In this document: positions 13,284-20,470 of the stretch, in pieces
Numbering within the stretch: position 1 is the stretch's first letter
Layout: every line of letters begins with the position of its first letter
Assembly: GCA_023421135.1 (NCBI GenBank)
Contig: JAEZUG010000062.1
Span: forward strand, 1-20,697
DNA: 20,697 nt
DNA from: Candidatus Cloacimonadota bacterium
Lineage (GTDB): Bacteria; Cloacimonadota; Cloacimonadia; Cloacimonadales; Cloacimonadaceae
Direction of reading: 5' to 3'
The notes under the pieces: generated by a model
What the model saw: only the letters and a program-made list of their open reading frames with translations
What the model was told of the DNA's origin: nothing
Databases searched by the model: none
Translations under genes and position numbers: made by a program

Positions 13284-13738
13284 TATCTCTTCCTCCTGAC
13301 TTTCTCAAGGATTTCCTCGACCTTCTCTTCCGTGAGGTCACCAAAGACATCGTCATTGATCATCATCACAGGGGCATTTCCGCATACACCCAGGCAGGCA
13401 CAGAGCTCGAGGGTGAAATCTCCATCCCGGGTGGTGCCTCCAACTTCCACGCCCAGCTCTACTTTGAGCTTGCGGAGGATGTTGTCGCTACCTTTGATAT
13501 AGCAGGGTGGTGATTCGCAGAGGCGGATGATATTGCGGCCACGGGGTTTGGTGCTGTACATTGAGTAAAACGTCAGCACGCCATAGATGTGGTTCGCAGT
13601 TATATTGAGGTACTCTGCCACGGCTTGCACTGCTTCTTCGGAGATGTAGTGCTGCGGGTGAGTATCCTGGATCTCGTGCAGAATGTAGATCAGGTTGTCT
13701 TTGCTTGGAGCGTATTTACTGCAGATTTCTTTGTACAT
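13283..13738 (-). CDS. Second NuoE-like 2Fe-2S subunit, complex-I subtype
   Basis: A 151-residue thioredoxin-like [2Fe-2S] protein that relays electrons to or from the flavin of its NuoF partner. N-terminal helical part 1-55, then GVLTFYSMYSTKPRGR (53-68). Cluster ligands are C74 and C79 (CESPPC) and C115 and C119 (CACLGVC). ELGVEVGGTTRDGDFTLE (94-111) and the APVMMINDDVFG segment are the style seen in complex-I NuoE. It has an excellent Shine-Dalgarno, AAGGAG, which overlaps the HydB stop (TAAGGAG), 9 nt between genes. It shares a TAATG with the second NuoF. The closest comparison in the window, the NuoE at 16560-17042, has CTGTACFVKGA and CVGACSLAP, the hydrogenase-linked style, so the two are not a recent duplication. 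Confidence 0.9.
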   Translation of the reverse strand: MYKEICSKYAPSKDNLIYILHEIQDTHPQHYISEEAVQAVAEYLNITANHIYGVLTFYSMYSTKPRGRNIIRLCESPPCYIKGSDNILRKLKVELGVEVGGTTRDGDFTLELCACLGVCGNAPVMMINDDVFGDLTEEKVEEILEKVRRKR

Positions 13739-13747
13739 AAGTACTCC

Positions 13748-15601
13748 TTAATCTTCGGCTTCGAGACGTTTCTTTTCTGCTTCTTTATGGGCGATAACCT
13801 CGGGATGCATTCCGGGAATGCGCTCAACGGCTTTCACGGGGCATACTTCCTGGCAATTGCCACACTTGATGCAATCCAGCTGGTGGATAGTATATTTTTC
13901 TTCGCGAGAACCGGTTATGCAGTTCACTGGGCACTTGCGGGCACAAAGTGAGCAGCCGATGCATTTGTTTTTATCGATATCAAAGTGCATCAGAGGCAGG
14001 CAGACTTTGGTGGCGCAGGCTTTGTCGCGAATGTGAGCTTCGTATTCATTGCGGAAGTAACGGATGGTGCTGAGGACAGGATTTGGAGCAGTCTGTCCCA
14101 AGCCGCAGAGCGAGAGCTTACCGATTGATTCACCGAGTCTTATCAGTTCCTCAATGTCGCCTTCTCGGCCGTTTCCATCTGTGATACGATTCAGGATCTC
14201 ATACATTTGTTTGAGACCTATCCGGCAGGGGGAGCACTTTCCGCAGGATTCTTCCACGCAGAGATCCATGAAGAACTTGGCCACATTGACCATGCACTTC
14301 TGGTCGTTCATCACGATCACACCACCGGAACCCATCATGGCACCCTTTTCTTTGAGGGTCTCATAATCGACGGGAACATCTAAGTGTTCTGTGGTGAGGC
14401 AACCGCCGGAGGGACCGCCAAGCTGCACGGCTTTGAACTTGCGTCCTTCCACCATACCACCGCCCACGTCAAAGATCAGATCGCGCAGGGTGATGCCCAT
14501 GGGCACTTCGACCAGACCGGTGTTTCTGATGTCTCCGGTGAGGGCAAAGACTTTGGTGCCTTTGGAGGTGGCAGTTCCCATGGAAGAGAACCATTCTGCT
14601 CCCTTGCGGACGATAGTGGAGATATTGCCAAGGGTCTCGACGTTGTTTACCACGGTGGGTTTACCCCACAATCCGCTCACGGCAGGATAGGGAGGCTTCG
14701 GAGTGGGATTGCCCCGGTTACCTTCGATAGAGTGGATCAGAGCCATTTCCTCTCCACAAACGAAAGCACCGGCACCGGTGCGAACTTCGGCATCAAAGCA
14801 GAAGCTTGTGCCAAAGATGTTCTCACCCATCAGGCCGTATTCTTTGGCCTGTTTGATGGCGTTCTTGATGCGAGCAATCGCCAGAGGATACTCAGCACGA
14901 ATGTAGAGGAAACCTCTGGAGGCACCCATGGCATAGGCACCGATCATCATCCCTTCCAGGATTCTGTGAGGATCGCCTTCCAAAAGAGACCTGTCCATAA
15001 AGGCTCCGGGGTCTCCTTCGTCTCCGTTGCAGATGTAATATTTCTGATCCGCTTTGGCATCGTGCACCATTTTCCACTTGATGTGAGTGGGGAATCCACC
15101 GCCGCCCCGACCACGCAGGCCGGAGGCTTTGATGATCTCGATCACATCCTGGGGTTGCATTTCGGTGAGAACTCTTCCCAGTGCCTCATAACCACCGGTA
15201 GCAATGTACTCATCCAGACTTTCGGGATCGATGTAGCCACAGTTTTCCAGAGCGACTTTGATTTGCTTCTGGTAGAAAGGAACGTCTTTGTGAGCTGCGA
15301 TGGTAGTTTCTTCATCCTGCAGCATCAGTCTCTTGACGGGACGACCTTTCTCAAAGTGTTCGGAAACAATCTCATCGACATCTTCCGGAGTGACCTTCTT
15401 GTAGAAGATACCTTCGGGATAGATCACCATCACAGGGCCATAATCACAGGGACCCATGCAACCGGTTTCGATGATATTGATCTCGTGGCTTAGCCCTTTC
15501 TCAGAGAGAACTTGGAAGAACCTCTCCTTAATCTTCAAGGATCCGGCTGAAACACAACCGGAACCGCAGCAGATCAGGAGATCGATACGTTTGAGTGACA
15601 T
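13748..15601 (-). CDS. hydB: Bifurcating-type hydrogenase flavoprotein subunit HydB (NuoF/HndC-like)
   Basis: The NADH-oxidising FMN subunit, in this family the proposed site of flavin electron bifurcation to ferredoxin and to HydA. Domain order in 617 residues: thioredoxin-like 2Fe-2S domain (C11 or C12, C16, C48, C52); FMN/NADH core with GLRGRGGGGFPT (161-172), CNGDEGDPGAFMDRS (191-205) and GAGAFVCGEE (276-285); N3-type 4Fe-4S (C453, C456, C459, C499); a linker with C529, C534 and H539 that could form the zinc site reported for this family; and a two-cluster ferredoxin domain (C547/550/553/557; C577/580/583/587). GGGGF plus DEGDPGAFMDR is the pattern I associate with hydrogenase-linked HydB. 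FPTH replaces the usual FPTG at 171-174. It starts 11 nt after the HndB-like gene. Confidence 0.94.
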   Translation of the reverse strand: MSLKRIDLLICCGSGCVSAGSLKIKERFFQVLSEKGLSHEINIIETGCMGPCDYGPVMVIYPEGIFYKKVTPEDVDEIVSEHFEKGRPVKRLMLQDEETTIAAHKDVPFYQKQIKVALENCGYIDPESLDEYIATGGYEALGRVLTEMQPQDVIEIIKASGLRGRGGGGFPTHIKWKMVHDAKADQKYYICNGDEGDPGAFMDRSLLEGDPHRILEGMMIGAYAMGASRGFLYIRAEYPLAIARIKNAIKQAKEYGLMGENIFGTSFCFDAEVRTGAGAFVCGEEMALIHSIEGNRGNPTPKPPYPAVSGLWGKPTVVNNVETLGNISTIVRKGAEWFSSMGTATSKGTKVFALTGDIRNTGLVEVPMGITLRDLIFDVGGGMVEGRKFKAVQLGGPSGGCLTTEHLDVPVDYETLKEKGAMMGSGGVIVMNDQKCMVNVAKFFMDLCVEESCGKCSPCRIGLKQMYEILNRITDGNGREGDIEELIRLGESIGKLSLCGLGQTAPNPVLSTIRYFRNEYEAHIRDKACATKVCLPLMHFDIDKNKCIGCSLCARKCPVNCITGSREEKYTIHQLDCIKCGNCQEVCPVKAVERIPGMHPEVIAHKEAEKKRLEAED

Positions 15602-15612
15602 TCTCAGCCCCC

Positions 15613-15978
15613 TTAGTTGCCTGTGGCGACTACGTATTCGGAGACTATTCTGCCATTAACGATATGTTCTACCACCACTTTCTTGACTTTCTCGGGGCTC
15701 ATGTTGCCGTAGGTAACTTTGTCCTTACCTTCTTCGATCACATCCACCACAGGTTCCATAGATGAAAGCCCTTTTTCGCCTGTCTGAGTCACCAAGACAT
15801 CAGTCAGGTTTCGATTGGAGATCTCTTCCAGGAAAGTCTTCATCACTTCGCGGGCACCCATAGCGATACCGGATGTTCCCATCCCCACCACTATCTTCAT
15901 ACGAACGTTACCACCACGAAGCTTCATTTCTTCCTGAGCTTTCTCACGAATTTTCTTAAGGTCTGCCAGTGTTTTCAT
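15613..15978 (-). CDS. HndB/HydD-like protein that has lost all cluster cysteines
   Basis: A 121-residue protein matching the 2Fe-2S thioredoxin-like HndB subunit of NADP-reducing hydrogenases and the HydD of tetrameric enzymes. The helical start KTLADLKKIREKAQEEM is typical. The core reads VGMGTSGIAMGAREVM (31-46) and VTQTGEKGLSSMEPVV. In iron-sulfur members the corresponding words are like GTCGIAxGA and TGCxGLCxxEP, so at least three ligand positions are Ser, Glu and Ser here, and the protein contains no cysteine at all. The fold is probably kept as a structural or regulatory subunit of the hydrogenase complex. Its ATG overlaps the upstream ATPase stop by one base, and hydB follows after 11 nt. 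Sure of the family, less sure of the role. Confidence 0.85.
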   Translation of the reverse strand: MKTLADLKKIREKAQEEMKLRGGNVRMKIVVGMGTSGIAMGAREVMKTFLEEISNRNLTDVLVTQTGEKGLSSMEPVVDVIEEGKDKVTYGNMSPEKVKKVVVEHIVNGRIVSEYVVATGN

Positions 15979-16547
15979 CAGACATCCTCCATCCTTGTAT
16001 TTTGTATTCCTTCTAATAATGATTGATCGATGTATTCTATCACATCGGGATATGTGAGCGGGATATCTCCCAGCTCTTCTTTAATCGCAGCAGTATCAAA
16101 GAGGAAGCTTTGTTTGCAGCATCCGCTTTGATAGATCAGGTTCACGTAAAAATCCACGTCCGGATGCCCAATCATGGATCCCAGCAGTGTGTCCTTCAGG
16201 TTTCCCAGGGGCATTCTGTCGATATGGTCCAGAGTGAAATCCACCGTCATCACAGTGCCAAAGCCCGGCTCGCTGGCAATATTGAAAGAGCCTTCGCAGA
16301 GTTCGGCATTCTGTTTGAAGAGTGGGATTCCCAGCCCAACTTTCTTTTCCCTTTCCTCTTTGGTGGTATAGAATGGGTTCTGAGCCCTGTCCAGAGTCAC
16401 GGAATCCATACCGACTCCATTATCCTCAATGATCAGACGCAAAAGGTTGGATCTGATATCCTGGATAACCCGGAGTTTGACCTGTTTTGCACCGGCCCGG
16501 ACGGAATTCTCGATCACGTCCAATAGGTGCAATGAGATATCTTGCAT
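15978..16547 (-). CDS. HATPase_c (GHKL) ATP-binding protein without kinase input or His box
   Basis: A 189-residue protein with a GHKL ATP-binding fold: N-box with E13-N14 (LLDVIENSVRAGA), G1 box EDNGVGM (41-47), ATP lid QNPFYTTKEEREKKVGLGIP (56-75) and a GFGTVMTVDF strand. The layout resembles MutL/EndoIII-type and histidine-kinase ATPase domains, but there is no dimerisation/His-phosphoacceptor domain and no transmembrane or PAS region. Residues 110-189 form a family-specific tail (DVDFYVNLIYQSG, EELGDIPLTYPDVIEYID). Such genes are commonly placed between hydC and hydB in clostridial and Thermotoga-type hydrogenase operons and are often annotated as sensor kinase. It sits 12 nt after NuoE and overlaps the next gene by one base. 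A regulatory role is inferred from context. Confidence 0.82.
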   Translation of the reverse strand: MQDISLHLLDVIENSVRAGAKQVKLRVIQDIRSNLLRLIIEDNGVGMDSVTLDRAQNPFYTTKEEREKKVGLGIPLFKQNAELCEGSFNIASEPGFGTVMTVDFTLDHIDRMPLGNLKDTLLGSMIGHPDVDFYVNLIYQSGCCKQSFLFDTAAIKEELGDIPLTYPDVIEYIDQSLLEGIQNTRMEDV

Positions 16548-16559
16548 AGCTTTATCCGC

Positions 16560-17042
16560 TTACTCGTAGCGCTTGAGAATCTCTACGATTTTGTCCTTGG
16601 TGTCAATCCGGCCAAAGGTCTCCTCTCCAATCACAAAGACCGGAGCCAGAGAGCAGGCACCCACGCAACGCACAGAATTCAGGCTGAACTTACCATCGGG
16701 AGAAGTCTCTCCCATCTGGATGCCAAGCTGATCTGTGAGCATGGTGATCAGGCGGGGAGCTCCTTTCACAAAGCAAGCCGTTCCGGTGCAGACATTGATG
16801 ATGTACTTTCCCCGGGGCTTCATCGAGAAGAAGTTGTAAAAGGTTACGATACCATAGACCTTGCTGGCGGGGATTCCCAGCTCTGTGGCAATGAATTCCT
16901 GCACTTCTATGGGTAGATAGCCAAAAATCTCCTGGGCTATTCTCAGGATCTCGATCACCGGGTTCTGAAGATCTTTCTTCTCGGCGATCACAGCCTTAAG
17001 CTGTTCATAGAGTTTGTTGTCAAACTGATTCGAGGGAGTCAT
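16560..17042 (-). CDS. hydC: NuoE-like 2Fe-2S subunit HydC (HndA-like) of the hydrogenase
   Basis: A 160-residue electron-transfer subunit of the trimeric hydrogenase. Helical N-terminus (EILRIAQEIFGYLP), then GIVTFYNFFSMKPRGKY (64-80), and a thioredoxin-like domain with [2Fe-2S] ligands C85 and C90 (CTGTACFVKGA) and C126 and C130 (RCVGACSLAP). These words are the form found with HydAB rather than with complex I. GGAGGAG lies a few nt upstream of ATG, and 22 nt separate it from the PHP gene. In the usual operon order hydC is next to hydB; here an ATPase and the HndB-like gene lie between them, as in several clostridial operons. Confidence 0.92.
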   Translation of the reverse strand: MTPSNQFDNKLYEQLKAVIAEKKDLQNPVIEILRIAQEIFGYLPIEVQEFIATELGIPASKVYGIVTFYNFFSMKPRGKYIINVCTGTACFVKGAPRLITMLTDQLGIQMGETSPDGKFSLNSVRCVGACSLAPVFVIGEETFGRIDTKDKIVEILKRYE

Positions 17043-17064
17043 TTCTCCTCCTTATCTATTTTTT

Positions 17065-17799
17065 TTATTCTATTCTTCTATTATCAAGGCTCTTGCAAGC
17101 TAGTTGCAGTTCCTTCACCGTGGGTTCCTGACAATATACTCTGGCGATCCCGGTGCCAAGATCCGCCAGATAATGAGCATCGCTGCTCCTGAGCAGGCTC
17201 TTCCCCTGAAACCAGGGATTGCGTGAGACAAACTTGGCAGTATCCAAGCCAGCAGTGATACCAAAAGCATCAAAAACAGGCTCCTCAGGCATCATACCCA
17301 ATTGACTCAGGATACTATTGGTTCCCGCATCCACATGAGCAGGCACTACAAAACCACCATAACTGCGGGCAGTCTCGCAAGCATCTGTCAAGTCCCAGAG
17401 AGTGGAGTTTATCAGAGCACGATTTTCCATTCTTAGAATCTGCTCATTTTCGTCAATAACAACTTGATCGCCAAAGAAATCCGGATCATTATCCAGAGGA
17501 AGAAGCGAAGCATATAGCTCGGCATCAAAGGCTTGTGCCGCCTCTGGATCGTCAAAGTAAACCAGCAGATGGATCTCTTCCGATGTCTGAAGCTCAACGC
17601 CCCAGCTAAAAGCAAGCCCTGCTTGTTTGGCCACTGAGGCATAGGTGGCACAATTGGCCATGGAGTTATGGTCTGTGATCGCTATCCAATCCAGAGACAG
17701 GCTCCGGGCTCTGGAAACTAGATCCCTGGGGGACATTTCCAATCCTCCGCAGGGAGACAGCACCGAGTGAATATGCAAATCACAGGCAAATACACGCAT
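17065..17799 (-). CDS. PHP-domain metal-dependent phosphoesterase
   Basis: A predicted hydrolase of a phosphoester; PHP proteins of this type include nucleoside 3',5'-bisphosphate phosphatase and RNase AM relatives. Metal-site motifs, counted from the start chosen here: DLHIHS at 7-12, ITDHNS (61-66 region), GVELQTSEEIHLLVYF, PAHVD, and SSDAHYLADLGTG near the C-terminus. Four His/Asp sets are intact, so it should be active. The open frame extends upstream to 17850, but the extra 17 residues (Cys/Trp-rich) overlap the preceding gene, and ATG 17799 puts MRVFACDLHIHS at the family's usual start, 10 nt after that gene's stop. There is no clear Shine-Dalgarno. PHP genes recur in this operon type; the substrate is unknown. 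It could act on a nucleotide signal made or sensed by its neighbours. Confidence 0.87.
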   Translation of the reverse strand: MRVFACDLHIHSVLSPCGGLEMSPRDLVSRARSLSLDWIAITDHNSMANCATYASVAKQAGLAFSWGVELQTSEEIHLLVYFDDPEAAQAFDAELYASLLPLDNDPDFFGDQVVIDENEQILRMENRALINSTLWDLTDACETARSYGGFVVPAHVDAGTNSILSQLGMMPEEPVFDAFGITAGLDTAKFVSRNPWFQGKSLLRSSDAHYLADLGTGIARVYCQEPTVKELQLACKSLDNRRIE

Positions 17800-17809
17800 C
17801 AAGAAGCAG

Positions 17810-18151
17810 TTACAATCCCAACAATTTGTAGAGGATACCAGCCAGATCAAAAGTGCTTAAGGGGCTGGTGATCAGGCAGACCTCTTCTTCGAGTGCCTTT
17901 TCAATAACTGAGGCTTCCGGTACCACACCCTTGGCAAAGAGTACGGCTGGAATGGAAGTCATGGAGGCCACAGCAATAACGTTCAGGTGTTTCATAATGG
18001 TGATCCACACCAGCTCGGCTTTGCCATTTCCCATCACATCGGAAAGCATATCGGAGACATAGGCTCCCCTGATCTCTATCTTCTCGGGGTCTATGCCCGG
18101 GGTGAGGTTGTGTCCGCCAATTGCGGTCAAATAATCTTTTAAAGTTATCAT
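17810..18151 (-). CDS. DRTGG-domain protein 2
   Basis: A 113-residue small cytoplasmic protein of the DRTGG-like type found beside HydS-like genes (often annotated as HPr kinase-like or serine kinase, misleadingly, since there is no P-loop). Visible features are ITLKDYLTAIGG (2-13), then RGAYVSDMLSDVMGNGKAEL, a hydrophobic IMKHLNVIAVASMTSIPAVL strand-helix, FAKGVVPEASVIEKALEEEV and LITSPLSTFDLAGILYKLLGL. The pattern SDMLSDV plus the helix ending in P and an ITSPLST-like word parallels DRTGG protein 1 (SDLISDI...FVRGKQPSQ...LLRTKLTM), so the two are homologous but divergent. It starts 10 nt after the HydS-like gene. Role: probably ligand or effector binding in the regulatory module; unproven. 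Confidence 0.75.
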   Translation of the reverse strand: MITLKDYLTAIGGHNLTPGIDPEKIEIRGAYVSDMLSDVMGNGKAELVWITIMKHLNVIAVASMTSIPAVLFAKGVVPEASVIEKALEEEVCLITSPLSTFDLAGILYKLLGL

Positions 18152-18161
18152 TAGATTACTC

Positions 18162-19472
18162 CTATTCGTTATCTTCGTCGGAAACTGATTCTTCCCTGTT
18201 GTGCCGTTTTAAGAGCACCACGCAATCATCAATGGAGGCTTTGCCCTGCACAATGTCTTCAGCCAGAGCATAGCAAGAGGGGCTTCCGCAAGCGCTGCAA
18301 TCCAGCCCGGGAAGCATGATCAGAAACTCATTGATCTTCTTCATCTTTTTGATGGCGTTCTTGATATCCTTATCAAGCTCCATAATGGATCGTGGCTGTA
18401 AGGGTGCCACGTCGAACTCACCTGCTTCACTCAGTTTTACCAAAGGATCAACGTTGATCTCCCGGTTAGGTGCTTCTTTGATGATCTTCTTGATCCTACT
18501 CATGGCGACAAAGGGATTCTCGATATTCAAGCATCCACCCACACAGCCATTTGTGCAGCTTCTCAACACTATATAATCATATTGATCCAGGTAATGATCT
18601 TCCACTCTGGAAAGGATGTCTTTCACGTTTTCGACGCCATTTACAGACAGCGCCCGGATATCATCAGAATCCACCAGCTCGGCCTGAACTCCACTCAGAG
18701 CCCAGGTGAGCCCCTTGCTATAGGTTTCCACATCAGCAGGGTTATTCACTGCATCCTTCAGGTATTCTCTCACCTTGCCATAGATCATACCTATGGAAAA
18801 AGCTCCATCCTGAAGATGCTTGTAGGCTCCTTCAGGTTGATGAACGGCAGTAACGTGAGCCACGCAGGGAACGATAAGAAAGATGCCCAGCTCGGAATCC
18901 TGCAAGCCTTTATCGGCCACAATCTTATCCCTGAGATAACGGGTCAGAATGCTCATCGGAGCTTCCTGATGATACAAGTTGGGCAGTAAGGAAGGATACT
19001 TTACCTGGATAAGGCGAACCACAGCCGGACAGTTACTGGAGAGGATGGGGCGTTTATCCCGATGCTGCCGCACATAATCCCGAATCATCCGGATCATAAA
19101 TTCTGTGGCCATGGATTCTTCGAACACTTCGTCGAAGCCCAATGAATAAAGAGCCTGTTTGGCAGCACTGTAGCTGATATCTTCCGTGAATTGCCCCGCA
19201 TAGGAGCTGGAAACGATTGCCACCCTGTGTTTAAAGTTTTGCAGGATCTCCAGGGAGTCCGACTTTGGAATGATCGCATGAAACTGGCATACCGTAAGAC
19301 AGTTGCCGCAGTCTATACAACGATTTGGATCTATCTCTGCCTTTCGGTTCCGCACTCTGATGGCTTCGGTGGGGCAAACCCTCACGCAGGCTGTGCAGCC
19401 CGTGCAGTTATCCGGCAGGATATTGATCGCATGGAAGTATTTGGATTTGAGCTCTGCCACGATCTTAGCCAA
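18162..19472 (-). CDS. HydS-like group D putative sensory [FeFe]-hydrogenase homologue
   Basis: A 436-residue iron-sulfur protein. N-terminal two-cluster ferredoxin domain (C23/26/29/33; C52/55/58/62), then an H-cluster-type domain: L1 SSNCPAV (145-151), L2 VPCVAH (201-206), L3 RSCTNGCVGGC (304-314), keeping the four ligands C148, C203, C306 and C310. The Cys used for proton relay in active enzymes is Asn147 here, and the L2 Lys/Glu are lost, which fits low-activity sensory members. The C-terminus has a further 4Fe-4S motif (C392, C395, C400, C417; LPGLDCSACGSPSC). There is no PAS domain, hence group D rather than C. The start is TTG 19472: an in-frame TGA lies just upstream, the gene overlaps the RsbW-like ATPase by 8 nt, and GGAG is about 13 nt away. 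A possible GTG start is at 19460. It probably senses H2 or redox state and signals through the ATPase neighbours. Confidence 0.88.
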   Translation of the reverse strand: MAKIVAELKSKYFHAINILPDNCTGCTACVRVCPTEAIRVRNRKAEIDPNRCIDCGNCLTVCQFHAIIPKSDSLEILQNFKHRVAIVSSSYAGQFTEDISYSAAKQALYSLGFDEVFEESMATEFMIRMIRDYVRQHRDKRPILSSNCPAVVRLIQVKYPSLLPNLYHQEAPMSILTRYLRDKIVADKGLQDSELGIFLIVPCVAHVTAVHQPEGAYKHLQDGAFSIGMIYGKVREYLKDAVNNPADVETYSKGLTWALSGVQAELVDSDDIRALSVNGVENVKDILSRVEDHYLDQYDYIVLRSCTNGCVGGCLNIENPFVAMSRIKKIIKEAPNREINVDPLVKLSEAGEFDVAPLQPRSIMELDKDIKNAIKKMKKINEFLIMLPGLDCSACGSPSCYALAEDIVQGKASIDDCVVLLKRHNREESVSDEDNE

Positions 19473-19956
19473 AGAATATCATCAGCTCCAAAACGGTGTT
19501 CTTCCCCCGTTCTGAAACTATATGTAGCATATCGGAGTTCTTCTTGATATTGGGCAAGCCCAAGCCTGCGCCAAAACCCATTTCTCTCACCAAGTCATCC
19601 GCTGTGGAAAACCCAGGGGTCATAGCCTGGGCAATATCGGCAATCCCGGGGCCATTATCTTCAAAACGGATATGGATGAGCTCATCATAAACATTGGAGG
19701 TCATCCTGCCTCCCACCGAATGCGCTGCAACGTTGATCTCCGCCTCGTATGAAGCCACCGCAACCCGCCTGAGGATCTCAGAATCTATGCCCAGGCGTTT
19801 GAGCAGATTCTTGATCTCAGCACTACCTTTGCCGGCAGTATTGAAGTCTTTCTCGGTGATGATGAACTCCAGGCTCACTTCAGGTTCGGGACTGTCTTTG
19901 AAAAAAGACTCCACGAAGTCCTGTCGTTCCGGGGCTATATTCCAATACTCTGCCAT
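19465..19956 (-). CDS. RsbW/anti-sigma-like GHKL ATPase
   Basis: A 163-residue protein. The N-terminal 30 residues are acidic (FVESFFKDSPEPEVSLEF). The GHKL domain follows: AEIKNLLKRLGID (46-58), N-box VASYEAEINVAAHSVGG (67-83; E71, E73, N75, H79), G1 box EDNGPGI (99-105), and G2/lid GFGAGLGLPNIKK (127-139). The short, single-domain form with LLKRLGI and an ExEIN box is that of serine-kinase anti-sigma/switch proteins (RsbW, SpoIIAB), not of a two-component kinase. An STAS antagonist partner is not in the window. It overlaps the HydS-like gene and follows DRTGG protein 1 by 7 nt. It probably turns the sensor state into phosphorylation or protein binding; the target is unknown. Confidence 0.85.
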   Translation of the reverse strand: MAEYWNIAPERQDFVESFFKDSPEPEVSLEFIITEKDFNTAGKGSAEIKNLLKRLGIDSEILRRVAVASYEAEINVAAHSVGGRMTSNVYDELIHIRFEDNGPGIADIAQAMTPGFSTADDLVREMGFGAGLGLPNIKKNSDMLHIVSERGKNTVLELMIFFG

Positions 19957-19963
19957 AGATCCA

Positions 19964-20311
19964 TCAAATAGCGCAACTGCGCAATCCAGAACTATATAAC
20001 AAGCCGCTGGAACGATACATTGTGAGCTTGGTACGCAGGAGAGGAAGACCTCGTTCCACCGCCATCTCTATCAATTCCTGGGAGGGTTGTTTCCCTCTCA
20101 CAAAGACTACTGCCGTGATATCTATCATATCCGACAATCTGATCACTTGCGTGTTTGCCAATCCGGTCAGTAGCAGAGTGGGTTCCTTGGTGCACATCAA
20201 AATATCACTGATCAAATCGGAGGCAAAAGCGCAAGGTACAGGACGGTCAAGATCCGTCTCGGAAGTGAGTAATTCAGCTTCCAATAGCTTGGCTACATCT
20301 CGTAAGGTCAT
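19964..20311 (-). CDS. DRTGG-domain protein 1, first gene of the hydrogenase operon
   Basis: A DRTGG-like regulatory protein: MTLRDVAKLLEAELLT at the start, SDLISDILMCTKEPTLLLTG, a variable centre (QVIRLSDMIDITAVVF), then VRGKQPSQELIEMAVERGLP and LLRTKLTMYRSSGLLYSSGL. Homologues commonly precede HydS-like genes. I place the start at ATG 20311 because AGGTG sits 6 nt ahead and the result begins like its paralogue at 17810-18151 (MITLKDY). An upstream ATG at 20326 has no ribosome-binding site. There is no P-loop, so it should not be called an HPr kinase. It lies first in a twelve-gene run with gaps of 22 nt or less. Function is inferred from neighbours: binding of a small effector or dimerisation in the signalling module. 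Confidence 0.75.
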   Translation of the reverse strand: MTLRDVAKLLEAELLTSETDLDRPVPCAFASDLISDILMCTKEPTLLLTGLANTQVIRLSDMIDITAVVFVRGKQPSQELIEMAVERGLPLLRTKLTMYRSSGLLYSSGLRSCAI

Positions 20312-20336
20312 CAAATTCACCTGCATTTTTTCATTA

Positions 20337-20370
20337 ATTCACATGAAAAAATACCAGTCCAGAACGTCAA
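20337..20370 (-). promoter_or_regulatory. Weak sigma70-like promoter candidate for the hydrogenase operon
   Basis: On the minus strand TTGACG (20370-20365) is a good -35 element. At normal spacing the -10 would be TTCATG/TCATGT, which is poor; a better TATTTT lies only 11 nt away. The -35 lies about 55 nt ahead of the chosen start. Only the -35 resemblance supports it. Confidence 0.25.
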
Positions 20371-20470
20371 GGATTTCTTTACAGCTCCCCAGGGATTCTC
20401 ACTGCAGCCGAAGTTCGGGACTATCCTACTGATTAAGTAGAAGTTGCTCTTCCAACACAGAAAAGATTGA

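Noticed and set aside
9977..15493. Long plus-strand open frames opposite the hydrogenase genes (for example 9977-10795, 11631-12662, 14384-15493)
   Set aside because: They are antisense to genes with unambiguous motifs, have no domains, and follow from the codon bias of the real genes.
19964..20311. HPr kinase/phosphorylase annotation for the DRTGG proteins
   Set aside because: No Walker A/P-loop or HPr kinase signature; only the small DRTGG-like domain is present.
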